Source of the DNA: Cavenderia fasciculata
Taxonomy: Eukaryota > Evosea > Eumycetozoa > Acytosteliales > Cavenderiaceae
Assembly: GCF_000203815.1 (NCBI RefSeq)
Contig: NW_004457624.1
Coordinates: 496,001-560,000 of the forward strand
Length of the DNA stretch: 64,000 nt
Reading direction: 5' to 3'
The notes under the pieces were generated by a model, which was given only the letters and a program-made list of their open reading frames with translations, was not told where the DNA came from and did not search any database. Position 1 is the stretch's first letter. The number at the start of each line of letters is the position of its first letter. A program made the translations under genes and the position numbers. Positions 1-10,856 of the stretch are shown piece after piece.

Positions 1-297
1 CTTTTTCTTTTTCTTCTTTTTTTCTTCCGATTGTATTCTAAAATCAATTGTATTGTATATTTGTTAGTATCAATCATTCAATTAAAGATGATCAACTTTT
101 TTAAACATACAAATTTGTTGTAGTAGTTGAAGTTGCTTGATCTTGAATGTTTTTAATGACTAAATAACTCTTTTCATTGTTATCGTCATCTTTGTTGTAA
201 GAGTCACTAGTTTGTTGATAATGATGATATCTAAAAACATGATTTTCTTTTTTTTGTAATTTACTATTTCATCATCTTTTATATTATTGGTATTCAT
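1..297 (-). CDS. YNYGNV family copy A, 5' end only
   Basis: Only the 5' part of this copy lies in the window. Exon 1 would run from an ATG at 297 down to 111 and encodes an Asn/Asp/Thr-rich stretch ending in the family's YLVIK-IQDQ-TSTTTT pattern, followed by a GTATGT donor. The intron is 38-110, with acceptor TTTTAG. Exon 2 starts at 37 with the family's Lys-rich tract and runs off the left edge. Exon 1 appears interrupted about once, so the copy may be inactive. The assignment rests on exon-intron layout and the exon-1 tail shared with copies C and H. The core domain is not visible, so function and completeness cannot be judged. Confidence 0.5.
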
Positions 298-526
298 TGT
301 TATTTGTTTGTGTTGAATGAACTACTACAATAAAATAAAAAAAGGAACAAGGATCATCACACCATGTTGAGTTTTTTGTGTTGGCTTTTTAATTTTTCTT
401 TTGGTGATATTCTAAATCAAGTGTACTTTGATAAATACTAAAGTATGGAGGCACAGATAACTTTTTTTATTATTATTTATGTTTCTTTTAAATATCAATC
501 ATGGTTATATAAATTTTAATTAAAAT

Positions 527-1490
527 TTATTTTTCTCTAACGATGTTTGCAAGAGTTCCAAAGATACCTTCAATATCATTTGTAGTACCGACTTGATAAT
601 GGGTACATTCTAGATTGTTCAATATTTCTTTTTTCAAGAAACCATAAATGGTGGATGAACAGGAGCCTTGGAGATACCTTTCTCAAATGCGGCAAGTGTG
701 GTGACAAGAGTGTAGATTCTCAATTCAAAAGTCCAAGGCTCCTCCAAATCCCAGTATTTTAATACCATGCGACCCATAAAGTCTAGTGCCACTTTGACCG
801 GTTGATTACGAATCTCCTCCAACGATTTGCCCAATAACAACATCTCTTCATAATTATCCAAGTGCTTGAAGATAAAACAGACAACCATTTGAGAAAGAGC
901 GATGATTCTTTGAAAATTTTGTTGGGATTGTGGAAATTTGGTGGTGCTATATTTTCTGACACTGTTATGTTGGAGGTAGTTTGACATCTTGTCCTTGTCC
1001 CAGACAACCAATCTTAGTTGTTCAGCTTGACCATGGTATTTGTGGTAAAAGTATTTGATCTTGGCAATGAGGTCAGAATGGTTACGTGGTATCTATGCGT
1101 TCATCTTGACCAGGTGTTCTTGATAATGTCGGGAGGATCACCACGAGCGTATCCAGGGATACCCATTACATATGCAGCAGTGACGAGTAAACTTGCAATG
1201 AGGGTAGGTGGAGTTCAATACAAATTATTTTACCTTGTTTTTTTGGTACAATGGACAACAATTTTGATGCAAATTTAATGTAGAATGGTGTAATCTCTGC
1301 CTTGTTACTTGCAGTGTTTCCTGAACCTCTAATAAAACCAGCATTATTCAAGTATTGTCCAACTGTAGCTTCATTCCATTTCTTTTGAGTATCAACCTTT
1401 ACATTGATTCGTTGTATTCAGGTTCAACTTCATCTACTAAAACTGTTGCTGTCTTTTTCTTTTTCTTTTTCTTCTTCTTCTTTTCTGTTC
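527..1490 (-). pseudogene. YNYGNV family copy B, degraded
   Basis: The Lys-rich opening lies near 1490, followed by the AGFIRGS and KAEITPFYIKFA motifs. A central part is shortened, then the C-terminal half (WDKDKMSNYLQHNSVRKYSTTK, MGRM) continues in another frame to a stop at 527-529. The tail contains EILNNLE, as in intact copies. The core is missing a block between the KAEITP segment and the MGLPG segment, and the frame is broken in about two places. No exon 1 is found in the right orientation upstream, although an exon-1-like piece lies there on the opposite strand. It is best read as a dead or recombined copy of the tandem family. Confidence 0.65.
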
Positions 1491-1561
1491 ATTGTATAAT
1501 AAACATTCTAAAGATAGAATGAATAATAATATAAATATAAAAGATTCAGTCAACAAAGTAG

Positions 1562-1692
1562 AAATATGGTGATGATATAAAGTATAATAATCATAATCGT
1601 TACTACAATGAAAATGATCGTCGTTATTTAGTATTTAAAGATGTTCAAGACCAAACTACCTCAACTGCCTCTACTCCCACTCCTGCTAATGT
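1562..1692 (+). other. orphan, inverted exon-1-like remnant of the YNYGNV family
   Basis: An open stretch on the plus strand ends with YLVFKDVQDQTTSTAS and then AATGT followed by a GTATGA donor. This matches the end of exon 1 in copies A, C and H (YLVIK-IQDQ-TST; AATGT then GTATGT). No exon 2 follows on this strand, because the next sequence is the 3' end of copy C, which lies on the minus strand. The piece sits where exon 1 of copy B should be, but inverted. No ATG is in frame. A local inversion is the simplest explanation. Confidence 0.4.
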
Positions 1693-1754
1693 GTATGATA
1701 CATAATAAGATACTATCTACATCTTCATTGTTCTCCTTTAGGTTATTTATTTAT

Positions 1755-3049
1755 TTAGAAATCAAAAATACCATTTAGATAGTAATAAATATCATGGAAA
1801 CATTCATTAATATCACCATCATCCATACGTAAGTGGGGAAATTCCAAGTTGTTAAGTATCTCTTGCTTGAGGTATCCATCGATCAATGGAGGATAGACAA
1901 AATGGGAGATACCAGTTTGAAATGCGATAAGTGATACAGCAAGAGTGTAATTCTTCATAAAAAAGGCATAGTGTTGTCGTGAATTCCAATATCGGATGGC
2001 TAACCTACCCATATTATCAATTGCCGATTCAACAGACTCGTCTTTGATCATTACATCTTTTGGATTGATCTTTTCATACTTGATGATGAGACAGATTACC
2101 AAATGAGACAGAGCAATGATACGATCAACCCTTCTTTGAGTGCGTGGATACCTTGTGGTGCTGTATTGTCTGATACTGTTGCCTTGTAGGAATACTGCCA
2201 ACTTCTGCGTGTCCCATTGAACCAATCTGTGTTGTTCGGCAAGACCATAGTATCTATTCCAAGTATACTGTATCTTGATTATAAGGTCTGGATAGTTTCT
2301 TGGTATCTCTCGGTTCATCTCGAGAACAAGGGTATCTTTGATAATATTGGGAAGTGATCCCCTTCCAAAGCCAGGTAGACCCATTACATAAGCTGAAACT
2401 ACTAGAAAAGTTGCCATTCTCTTGTAGGATGGTGGCATACCTGGATGTAAGAGTTGCTCCAATCCAATCAAGTTGAATGCGTTGTCAAAGTCCTTCATTC
2501 CATTGCCTGTTAGTTCCAGACATAGTACTTTACCATCTTCTTTTTGTAGCATTGACATTAACTTTGATGCAAATTTAATGAAAAAAGGTGTAATCTCTGC
2601 TTTGTTTCTTGGAGTGTTACCTGAACCTTTAACAAAACCAGCGTCCTTGAAGTATTGTCCCAAAGTAGCTTCAGTCCAATTCTTCTTTATATCAACACCC
2701 TTTACTTCGATAACATTACCATAGTTGTATTGGTAATTGTGTTCATCATTTACACCAGCTACTTCAGTACCAGGTTCTACAAATGGTGTCTTTTTAATAT
2801 TTCTATTCTTTTTCTTTTTCATTTTCTTCTTTTCTGATATTCTTGCAACAATTTAGAAATGTTAGAAACTATTAATAGTATACTCTTCTATAGTAACACA
2901 AACACTGTAGTGTACCAAAATTTACAAACATACACATTTGAAGATGTTGAAGATGATTTGTGATCTTGTTTATCTTTAATTACATAACAACTTTTTTCAT
3001 CTTTATCATCAACTTCTTTTATATTATTGTTGTTGTTATTATTATTCAT
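1755..3049 (-). CDS. YNYGNV family copy C, intact, unknown function (about 400 aa)
   Basis: Two exons: 3049-2934 and 2841-1755, with the intron 2842-2933 (GTATGT donor). The phases fit and give about 400 codons. Exon 1 is Asn/Asp/Lys/Ser-rich (residues 1-38). Exon 2 begins with a Lys tract, then YNYGNV, LGQYFKDAGFVKGS, KAEITPFFIKFA, AYVMGLPGFGRG, EIPRNYPDL, YYGLAEQHR, YSTTRYP, MGRLAIRYW and LIAFQTGISHFVYPPLID. No signal peptide or membrane segment is evident; the core looks helical and soluble. I recognise no known domain. This and copy E are the two full-length members and should serve as references for the family. The ATG is chosen because it opens exon 1 in phase with exon 2. Confidence 0.75.
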
Positions 3050-3237
3050 TGTTACCTATATGAATGATTATTACAAATAATAGATAGATAGATAGATAGA
3101 CAGATAAAAATATTTAAAAATGGTCGCGATGCACCAACAAAGTTGTTGTTGTTCATGACCGTCCGTGACTTTGTTTTTTTTGAGTTTGCACATTTTTGTT
3201 GATTTTGACCATCCATTGCTGCTACTATTCCTATTTT

Positions 3238-3238
3238 C

Positions 3239-3296
<58 letters not shown>
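3238..3296. repeat. (TTA)n microsatellite
   Basis: An uninterrupted run of about 20 TTA units lies just beyond the 3' end of copy D. Confidence 0.95.
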
Positions 3297-3304
3297 GATT
3301 CCTT

Positions 3305-4143
3305 TTATTTCTTTTGTGGTTTATGTTGTTTTTTTAACATATCTAAAACTTCTTGAGTCTTGATGATAAGGTCTGGTAGATTACGTGGTATACCCTTGTT
3401 CATTCTGACTAGAGTGTGTTTGATTACATTGGGAAGTGGTTGACAATACTCTGGTAACCCAGTCATAAAAGTGGAAACGGCTAGCAATGTGGCGGCAATC
3501 TTAAAGGTTGGTGGCAGCATAGTGGAAAATGTTTGAAAATCGGTAACCGATTCAACACCAAACTTTAAACTGATTCCTGGATTAGATTCAGGGTTGTTTA
3601 TATGCCACATCACCTTGTCTGCAAAGTCAATGTATTGATCAACAACCTTTTCAATATCGTAATCTCCTTCGTATCCAATATCTTCGTTTTCATAATCTTG
3701 ATAATCTGTACCTCTAACAAACCCAGCATCCTTTAGATATTGAGCAAAAATAGCTGCTGTCCAATTCTTGTTTGTATCAATCTTTACATCTATTACATTT
3801 CCATAGTTGTATATATGTTCTTGTTTATGAACTGTTCGTGGTGGTGTTTTTACTTGTTGCTGCTGTTGCTGTTGCTGAGTAGGTGTTGTATTATTAACTT
3901 TATAGATATCATCTTCAACCAAAGTAGGTTGTTTTTTTTTCTTCTTATTCTTATTTGTATTCTTTTTCTCTAATATATGAGTATATTATTCAAATAGATA
4001 TGATCAGTAGTTTAGTACATCTATGTATTATTATCTATCTCTGTGTGCACATGTAGGTAGGTAGAGACATACACATTGTCAGCTGTTGTTGTAGTTGTTG
4101 AAGTAGAAGTATCTATCTGTAATAATGAAATAGCTTTGAACGA
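3305..4143 (-). pseudogene. YNYGNV family copy D, C-terminally truncated
   Basis: Exon 2 (about 3967-3305) carries the Lys tract, a polyGln run, YNYGNV, AQYLKDAGFVRG, MTGLPEY, LPNVIKHTLV and IPRNLPDLIIKTQ. It then stops soon after, in a Lys/Gln-rich end. The whole C-terminal half of the core is absent (no YYGL, STTKYP or MGRM). The middle also differs from other copies: an acidic stretch rich in Asp, Glu and Tyr replaces the KAEITP motif. An exon-1-like remnant (4073-4143, Thr-rich, ending AATGT before GTATGT) has no in-frame ATG and does not keep phase with exon 2. It is probably nonfunctional, though a short protein from exon 2 cannot be excluded. Confidence 0.6.
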
Positions 4144-4271
4144 CTAACTGACGAGAGTCTTGTGAAAAAAAAAAATACAAAAATGAAGAAAATAGATAAA
4201 TATTGATATTTATTGATTGATTTGATAGATATAATGATGATTTGTTTTTTTGTACAATATAATTACTATAT

Positions 4272-5615
4272 TCACATTGGATGTTGTGAAACAAAAGCCA
4301 AGGTCATTTTACCTTTGCTATTTTGTTCGATGACTTGGTCAGAACAAGATTTTTGAAGTTTGAGGAAAAGAACATTGAAATTCATAATTTCACCTGTAGA
4401 ATCGTCAATGTTAAACAAACCGTGATCCAATTGGTTCAATATCACCAACTTGACGTATGGATCAATCAAAGGTGGATAAATGAAATTGACAACACCAGTT
4501 TGAAACGCCAAAAGTGTAATGGCAACGAAATCTATTTTGAGATCAACCATCCAATCTTGTTTAGAGTTCCAAAGTGGTAAAATCATACGTCCCATACTCT
4601 CCAGTTCCATTTCAATAGGGTCTTTGCCAGTTTGTTGAGTGTCTTTGTTATTGATATCTTTGGCAATGATAATGGCCATTACCATTTTACACAACATACC
4701 AACACGATCGAGATTGTGCTCAGTAGGTGGATACTTGGTGGTGGTAAATTGCTTGACACTGTTGAATTTGAGGTATTGATTCATCTTGGCCAAATCCCAT
4801 TCAATGAATCTGTGTTGATCTGGAAATCCAAAGTACTTGTTAAAGGTATACTCTATCTTTTTTCCAATGTCCACTCCTTTGCGTGGAATCTCTTGGTTCA
4901 TCTTGACCAATGTTTTCTTGACCACATTTGGTAAATCCCCTCTACCAAATCTTGGAAGACCAATGATGTATGCAGCAGCAACAAACAATGATACCATGAT
5001 AGAAAAGGAAGATGGAATATGATCAGATTCTACTAACACATCCCCAAAGATAGAGTAGGCCATATCTAAATCAGTTTGGCCGTGTCCGGTACGTTCCAAA
5101 TCTTGGTTCAACCGGAAAGCAAATTTAAGGTACAATGGTGAAAGTGCAGCTTTGAGATATGGCATAGTGTCTGAACCTCGAACAAACCCAGCATCCTTTA
5201 GATACTTTCCTAAAGTCTCTTCAGTCCATGGTTTAGAAGTATCAGCACCTTTTACAGTGAAAACATTACCATAGTTGTAAATGTGGTCCTTTTCATCTGT
5301 CAATCCTTTTACATATTCACCAGGTTGAATAAATGTTTTCTCTGGTGATTTCTTTTTATTCTTTTTATTCTTTTTCTTTTTCTTTTCTCCATCTGTTGGT
5401 AGTGTAGTAGTAGTTCTAAATAAATAAATAAAATTAATGTTGTTGTCCTCGATATATCTATCTATCTATCTATCTATATGTATATTTATTAAATGCATAA
5501 CATACATATTTGAAGGGGGAGTTGATGAATTTGATGTTGATGTAAAAGTTTGTATTTGATCTGTTTTGTTGACATCTTGTACATTGTCAACATCTGTTAT
5601 ATCGTTGCTATTCAT
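4272..5615 (-). CDS. YNYGNV family copy E, intact, unknown function (about 417 aa)
   Basis: Exon 1 is 5615-5506 (36 codons, rich in Asp, Asn, Thr and Ser). The intron is 5416-5505 (GTATGT ... TTTAG) and exon 2 is 5415-4272. The phases fit and give about 417 codons. Exon 2 opens with a mixed Lys/Asn tract, then SPEKTFIQPGEYV, YNYGNV, LGKYLKDAGFVRGS, AAYIIGLPRFGRG, LPNVVKKTLV, YFGFPDQHR, FTTTKYPPT, MGRMILPLWN and LLAFQTGVVNFIYPPLID. The C-terminal tail differs from copy C in length and sequence. No targeting signal is seen. The gene is single copy at this spot but clearly a tandem paralogue of C, F, G and H. Function is unknown. Confidence 0.75.
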
Positions 5616-5853
5616 GAGATTGAAATAATAGAGGTAGATAATAATAATAGAATTAGACAAACAAATAATAGTGAACTAAAAAAAGGATGAACAAAAAAAT
5701 GAACTTTTGACTTTTAGACAAAACTAATTTAAAAAGAATTAAAAAGAATTGAATTTTTGAACAAGATGTATGTATGAGAGAACATTTAATATTAATATTA
5801 TTAAAATGGTTGATTCATTATACTAAAAATATATTTATATCAGTATTCTACAT

Positions 5854-7757
5854 TCACTGCTTTAAATTATTATCACCAAAACTCAAATTCAATCTATATG
5901 GTGATGAATCTTTGTCAACAGTAAAATGTAAATAAATTGGATCATATTGTTGTTGTTGTTGTTGTTGTTGATCATTGGTTGATGATTTTCTTTGACTAAT
6001 GATTCCACCTTGAAGTGTTTGAGTTTCCAATACCAATACATTTCTATTGTATGGGTCTAATCTCTGAAAATTGGAATGATACATTTGGCTTGAAATATTG
6101 AGAAATAGTTAAATATCTCACATTGGTGTGATTACCTCATCCAATCTAAAACGAACTCCATTCTTGTGGCCCATTGCCTTGATTAGGCAATCTAGATGAG
6201 TAGTCGTGGGTGGTAGCCATTGTGGTTGTGAGATGGAATTTCTAATTCTTGAACCAATTGAAAAGATTGGAGGGGTATTGTCGATGACCATTTTTTCAAA
6301 TGACAGTTGAGTTTCATCATAGTCTCGGTCCACAATTATCGATAGATATTTGGTCATTGGTGGTATATCGAGTTTATAGATTCCAGGGATAGAAGACAAA
6401 TCTAGTGATTCTAGATTGGGTGGATACTGGGATGGGAGTTCAAAATTTTCAAAATAGTTTTTTCGATAAGTTGTCAATAACAGTTTCTTCAAGTTTTGTG
6501 GAAGTGACAATGGAACCTTTTCGACATATTGTTTCAGTTTGATGAGAGATTCAGGGAGTTTGACTTCTTCTGCACATTGTCTAGTAAGAGTTAGACAAGT
6601 CAGCAATGGTGGCAATACAACTTGTTCAAGAATTGTGTTTTCAAAACAAGTTTTGATAATGGTTAACTTTTCAACAGTCGACGGGATAATGTTTGGCATG
6701 GACACAAGACAATTGAAAACAAAGAGTTTCTTGATTGATGGACATGACCCTAGATTGACTCTTCCAAGAATGAATTCACTTTGTTCGATACACAATTTCT
6801 CCAATTGTGGCATTGGACATCTAGGTGTGATTTGTGTGCAGTTTGGCACCAATGTTAGATTCTTGAGTGATTGAGGAACACTAACCTCGAGAGAGTGCTT
6901 TTGTCAATAGTTGGATCATTTTTGTCACAAATGGACAACATCTTGAGGACGGGTAGACTCTCTAGATCGATGAATCGTTGTTGTTCTCTTACTTTCTCTA
7001 TTTCATAGTGGATCTTGAGAGTTTTGAGTGACTTTAATGAAAGGAAAGTATTTCTTGGAATGATTCCAATCAATGGAAGAGTGAGAGATGTCAAACTACT
7101 TGGCAAAAGACCTGGTCCTATTTGACTAACAAAATTGTTTACAAAGGTCAACTCTGTCAAACAGACGAATTTGGTGAGTCCCAAGTCAGCGAGACGGTAC
7201 GGCGTGTTGACTTGAAGTTGAAGAGACTTGAGAGTTTCAGAGTGATGGCCAAGAGTTAGATCCTTTGCATTCATTGAAAGGTGTTGGAGACGAGGCAAGA
7301 CAGAAACGGAATTAAGATTCACATCATAGAAAGTCTTCTCAATGAATAGTGTCTCGATCGATGGTATAGCGAGTGACTTTATGATATCTTCTTCACCAAA
7401 ACAACAAAACTTGTGCACCAAAGCAGTAGTTACACTACCATTGTCTTTCCCTCCATCTCCTTCTTTTTCTTTCTCGATAAAGTGAGGTTTGAAAACATGT
7501 TGATGTGATATACTATTCTCCAAGATATCTTTAAAAGATGATAGTTTGAATAGAGTAGATGTTGCATTAAACTTTTTTGATTCCTTTCCTTTGATCGTAT
7601 CAATAGGACCTATTCCTTTAAATCTAATTGATCTTTTTAAACTACTATTATAACAGATATCTTTACAAGTTAATAGTAGACATACGATATCTCCATTATT
7701 ATTAATATCTGATATGATTTGTGATAACAATAGATTAGATAAATTTGATAAAGACAT
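5854..7757 (-). pseudogene. FNIP-repeat protein gene with three frame breaks
   Basis: The ATG at 7757 opens the N-terminal domain typical of dictyostelid FNIP proteins (LLLSQIISDINNNGDIVCLLLTCKDI, shown in parts; SLKRSIRFKGIG; FKLSSFKDILENS). LRR/FNIP-like repeats follow, such as PSSLTSLTLP, PQSLKNLTLV and PPNLESLDLSS, and then the usual C-terminal tail (RLDPYNRNVLVLE, LQGGIISQRKSS, polyGln, YDPIYLHF). The frame changes near 6890 (a CTCTCT dinucleotide run) and twice around 6085-6125, where the expected NVRYLTIS segment is in a third frame. The pieces are collinear and otherwise well preserved, so decay is recent or some shifts are assembly errors. Such proteins usually have many genomic copies. 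The gene lies inside the YNYGNV array, between copies E and F. Confidence 0.75.
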
Positions 7758-7935
7758 TATATTTGAACAAAAAAATAGATAATGTATGAGAAAAGGTTCA
7801 TTATTTTTTTGAACCTTTTCACAAGTTCTCATCACAGTCCCTCACAAGAAAATCATTTGGTAGAAAACGAATAACAATATTAATGATGAACAAGAGATAA
7901 CAAATATAAAGAAAAAGAATGACACAAAAGAATAA

Positions 7936-9180
7936 GTAATAGAAGATGATACGATTCAGGTTGCTGAACAGAGAGATCTATTGATAGTAGATGAGCATGC
8001 TGATTTAAATCAAACGTATGTTATAACCAAAAAAAACATCCTAGCTTGTTCGTTAACTTATCATCTTCTTTTATATCTTAAAAGAACAACAACAACTACT
8101 ACTACTACAACTAATACAACAACAACATCGTCAGAAAAGAAGAAGAAAAAGAATAAGAAGAAAAAGAAGAAAACACAATTAGGTAGTGATGATGAACACA
8201 CATACAACTATGGTAATGTTATTGATACAAACAAAGAATGGAATGAAGAAATATTAGGACAATATTTAAAGGATGCTGGTTTTGTTAGAGGTTCATTAGA
8301 CAATACACCAGCAAATAACAAAGTTGCTGAAATGACTCCAATCTATGTTGATTTTACAAACAAGGTTGTGTCAAAAGCCTTGCATATTAGTGGTGGTAGT
8401 AAGGATGCACATTACAAGCTTGAGCAATCTGGTAACGATATGATTGACTATGGAAAGGCATTTAACCTCATTGGAGGATACATTGACATCTTTGAATCAC
8501 TCGGACCTTATATGCCGCCATCCTACACCAAAATGACTTGTTTACTCGTCGTTGCGGCGTATGTCTTGGGACTACCAGGTTACGGATCTTTTGTAAACAA
8601 TGTCAAACATACTCTGGTAGAGATGAACAAAGAGATACCAAGAGGTATACATGACCTATCTATCAAGATCCGTTACAATCGATTCTATGGTCTGCCAGAT
8701 CAACAGAAATTGGTTTGGGACAAGTCGAAACTGACACAATACCTCCTCACCAACAGTATTAGAAAATACAGTACAACAAAGTATCCACCAACTAAAGACA
8801 ACTTTAATCATATCATCAAGATCTGTAAATGGGTGATGAATCTAATCACCAAGAATCTTGGGTCTGTCATGAAACAAGGTAGAGCGTTGGAATTACAAAG
8901 ACAATTGGATCGTGCTACTGTAGAGGAGGCACTTCAAATTGTCGGTCGTATGGCATTTCCACTTTGGAAAGCTAGAGACAAGTGGGCACTAGATATGCGA
9001 CTATACCTACTATTCATAACACTTTTGGCATTTCAGTCGGGTGTGATCAATTATATACACACACCATTAATAATCGACAGTCTTCAACCAGAGACACTCA
9101 ACTCTTTGGAACATCCATTCTATGACTTTGATGTCGACATTCCTTCATCATTCATGAGAATACATAATTCTCTTGAGTAA
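7936..9180 (+). CDS. YNYGNV family copy F, opposite strand, start unresolved
   Basis: Exon 2 (8085-9180) is intact. It has a Thr run and a long Lys tract, then YNYGNV, LGQYLKDAGFVRGS, AAYVLGLPGYG, HTLVEMNKEIPRG, FYGLPDQQK, YSTTKYPPT, VGRMAFPLWK and LLAFQSGVINYI. The intron 8016-8084 has a GTATGT donor and an AAAG acceptor. The upstream open stretch, 7936-8015, is in phase with exon 2 and acidic like other first exons, but no in-frame ATG is visible. Either a further upstream exon supplies the start or the start has been lost. This is the only family member with a core on the plus strand. It diverges from the FNIP gene and converges on the saposin-like gene. Confidence 0.6.
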   Translation, partial: VIEDDTIQVAEQRDLLIVDEHADLNQTYVITKKNILACSLTYHLLLYLKRTTTTTTTTTNTTTTSSEKKKKKNKKKKKKTQLGSDDEHTYNYGNVIDTNKEWNEEILGQYLKDAGFVRGSLDNTPANNKVAEMTPIYVDFTNKVVSKALHISGGSKDAHYKLEQSGNDMIDYGKAFNLIGGYIDIFESLGPYMPPSYTKMTCLLVVAAYVLGLPGYGSFVNNVKHTLVEMNKEIPRGIHDLSIKIRYNRFYGLPDQQKLVWDKSKLTQYLLTNSIRKYSTTKYPPTKDNFNHIIKICKWVMNLITKNLGSVMKQGRALELQRQLDRATVEEALQIVGRMAFPLWKARDKWALDMRLYLLFITLLAFQSGVINYIHTPLIIDSLQPETLNSLEHPFYDFDVDIPSSFMRIHNSLE

Positions 9181-9541
9181 AATAAATATTATTATATTAA
9201 TATCATTAATATTAATATTTATTTATTTTTTTAAACGACGTCTGTATATATCCACCCCTTCCATCTAACAAATTAATTAAAGAAAGAATTCTTCTATTTA
9301 TTTATCTTTTATTTTATTTCATTTCTTTTATCTCTATGATGTTACAATAAACAAAAGTGTCCTGATCAACAAACTTTTTAAATTCCTCAACACGCCAACA
9401 ACAACAAGGTTATCCGATTGTACTCACTCGAAGCATTTGTCTTAAACATGTCTAGAGAACTTCATCTAGATTGATTGATAGTTGATAGGTTTAATTTAAA
9501 CGATTGATAATAAATAAATTATTTATTTAATTATTATTTAA
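9181..9541. other. intergenic spacer between convergent genes
   Basis: AT-rich sequence of 361 bases with runs of TTAAT and ATTTATT, consistent with two facing 3' ends. I see no ORF or RNA gene in it. Confidence 0.7.
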
Positions 9542-10343
9542 TTAATTATGGATAACGACATGTGCATAGTTATCGTTTGATGAAAAGTTGATGGTAGAAG
9601 TAGTGATACCAAGATTAAATGATCCTTTGTATAATCCGACACTGTAACAATTTAATCCACATATTTGAGATGTCAATTGATATGATTCGCCGTCTTGGAA
9701 AGTATAGTCTGATGTATCGATTGACAATTCAAACTCTGCCAATGAGCTAGCAGCTTGGTCATACAATAGAGTAGTATTTGATAAGATTAGATTATTGTCT
9801 ACATCGGTAATATTCAATTGGTAAACACCAAGACCAAGTGCATTTTCAAAAAAGACGGTAGCTTTGATGAGGAGTGTGTCACCGATTTGTGGATTAGATG
9901 GAGAACTAGCAATAGCTTCGGTTCTAGCAACAGGTGTTCCTTCATTGAGTGGACACAAACTTGCCTGTTGACAGAAATGGAGTGGATCGGCATCTTTTGG
10001 GAATTCATATCCAAATTTACCAATACCAGTATTTGCACAAATTAAGAAACAAGTTTCTCCACTAAATTGACTACATAATGTCTGTAGTTGTATAAAAATA
10101 TAATAATAAAAAGGTTTGTTGAGAATGACAATGATCATTTTAAAAAAGATCTTATTTTGATTGACTACTACATACAATACAACTTGGGTAAGTTCCAGTA
10201 GATAAAATATTTAAAAGTTCAGGTGTTATTGCAACAACCCTTTCTATACATTGAGTACATTTAGTGTAGTTTGAAGATTGACCCAAACTTGAAGATACAA
10301 AAAGTAGAAAAATAAAAGAGATAAATAAAGTGTATTTGTACAT
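9542..10343 (-). CDS. secreted saposin-like protein, countin-like (about 235 aa)
   Basis: Exon 1 is 10343-10176, the intron 10082-10175 (GTATGT ... TACAG) and exon 2 10081-9542; the splice is in phase. Residues 1-21 form a clear signal peptide (MYKYTLFISFIFLLFVSSSLG). The next 70 residues have the saposin-B cysteine order: CTQC, then LCSQFSGETC, then HFCQQASLC, with one extra Cys at the exon junction. The rest is a Ser/Thr/Asn-rich, beta-looking domain with further Cys pairs. Secreted saposin-like proteins of dictyostelids include the countin group-size factors; similar architecture suggests that family, but I cannot confirm orthology. The gene sits within the YNYGNV array without sharing its structure. 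Confidence 0.6.
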
Positions 10344-10856
10344 GATTGATTGATTGATTGTTATGTTAAGTGTTATTTGTTGTTATTAGTATGAATAAGA
10401 ATAAAATGAAAGAAATTAATATTTCGGAGCAAAGATCTTTTGATTGATGATGAGCTTGAAAATGTGTAAAAATAGATATTTTTTTCGGTCTGATGAACTT
10501 GACGTCATGGTTCCTCAATGGAAGCAAAATATCTTGTTCCTGTGTTTTTCGATGGAACAAATTTTATAATTATCTAGATTTGATGAATAAATTGTTAAAA
10601 TAAGAGTCAACTAATCGGTTTCTATCGTATACTAGTAACCAACCTTTTGATTTGAAAATTACTTTGAAACTTCAATGACACAATATTTGAATAATCCTCG
10701 ACCCCATCATGATCCAAATAGATGATATTATTTATTATTTTTAGGTCATTGGAAATGTCTGACTAATTATTTTATTTTAAATAGATATAGTTTGTCTATT
10801 TTTATCTCTCTGTATGTATTAATTGTTTGATTATTTATTTTTTGATTATTTATTAT
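10344..10856. other. intergenic spacer, no gene seen
   Basis: AT-rich, 513 bases. It contains the upstream region of the saposin-like gene, with a run of GATT units near 10344-10358, and the downstream end of copy G. The open frames here are short and show no protein-like composition. Confidence 0.6.

Noticed and set aside
4079-4294. 71-codon minus ORF next to copy D
   Set aside because: It covers an exon-1-like remnant in the wrong frame, and the rest is Ser/Phe/Tyr-rich noise.
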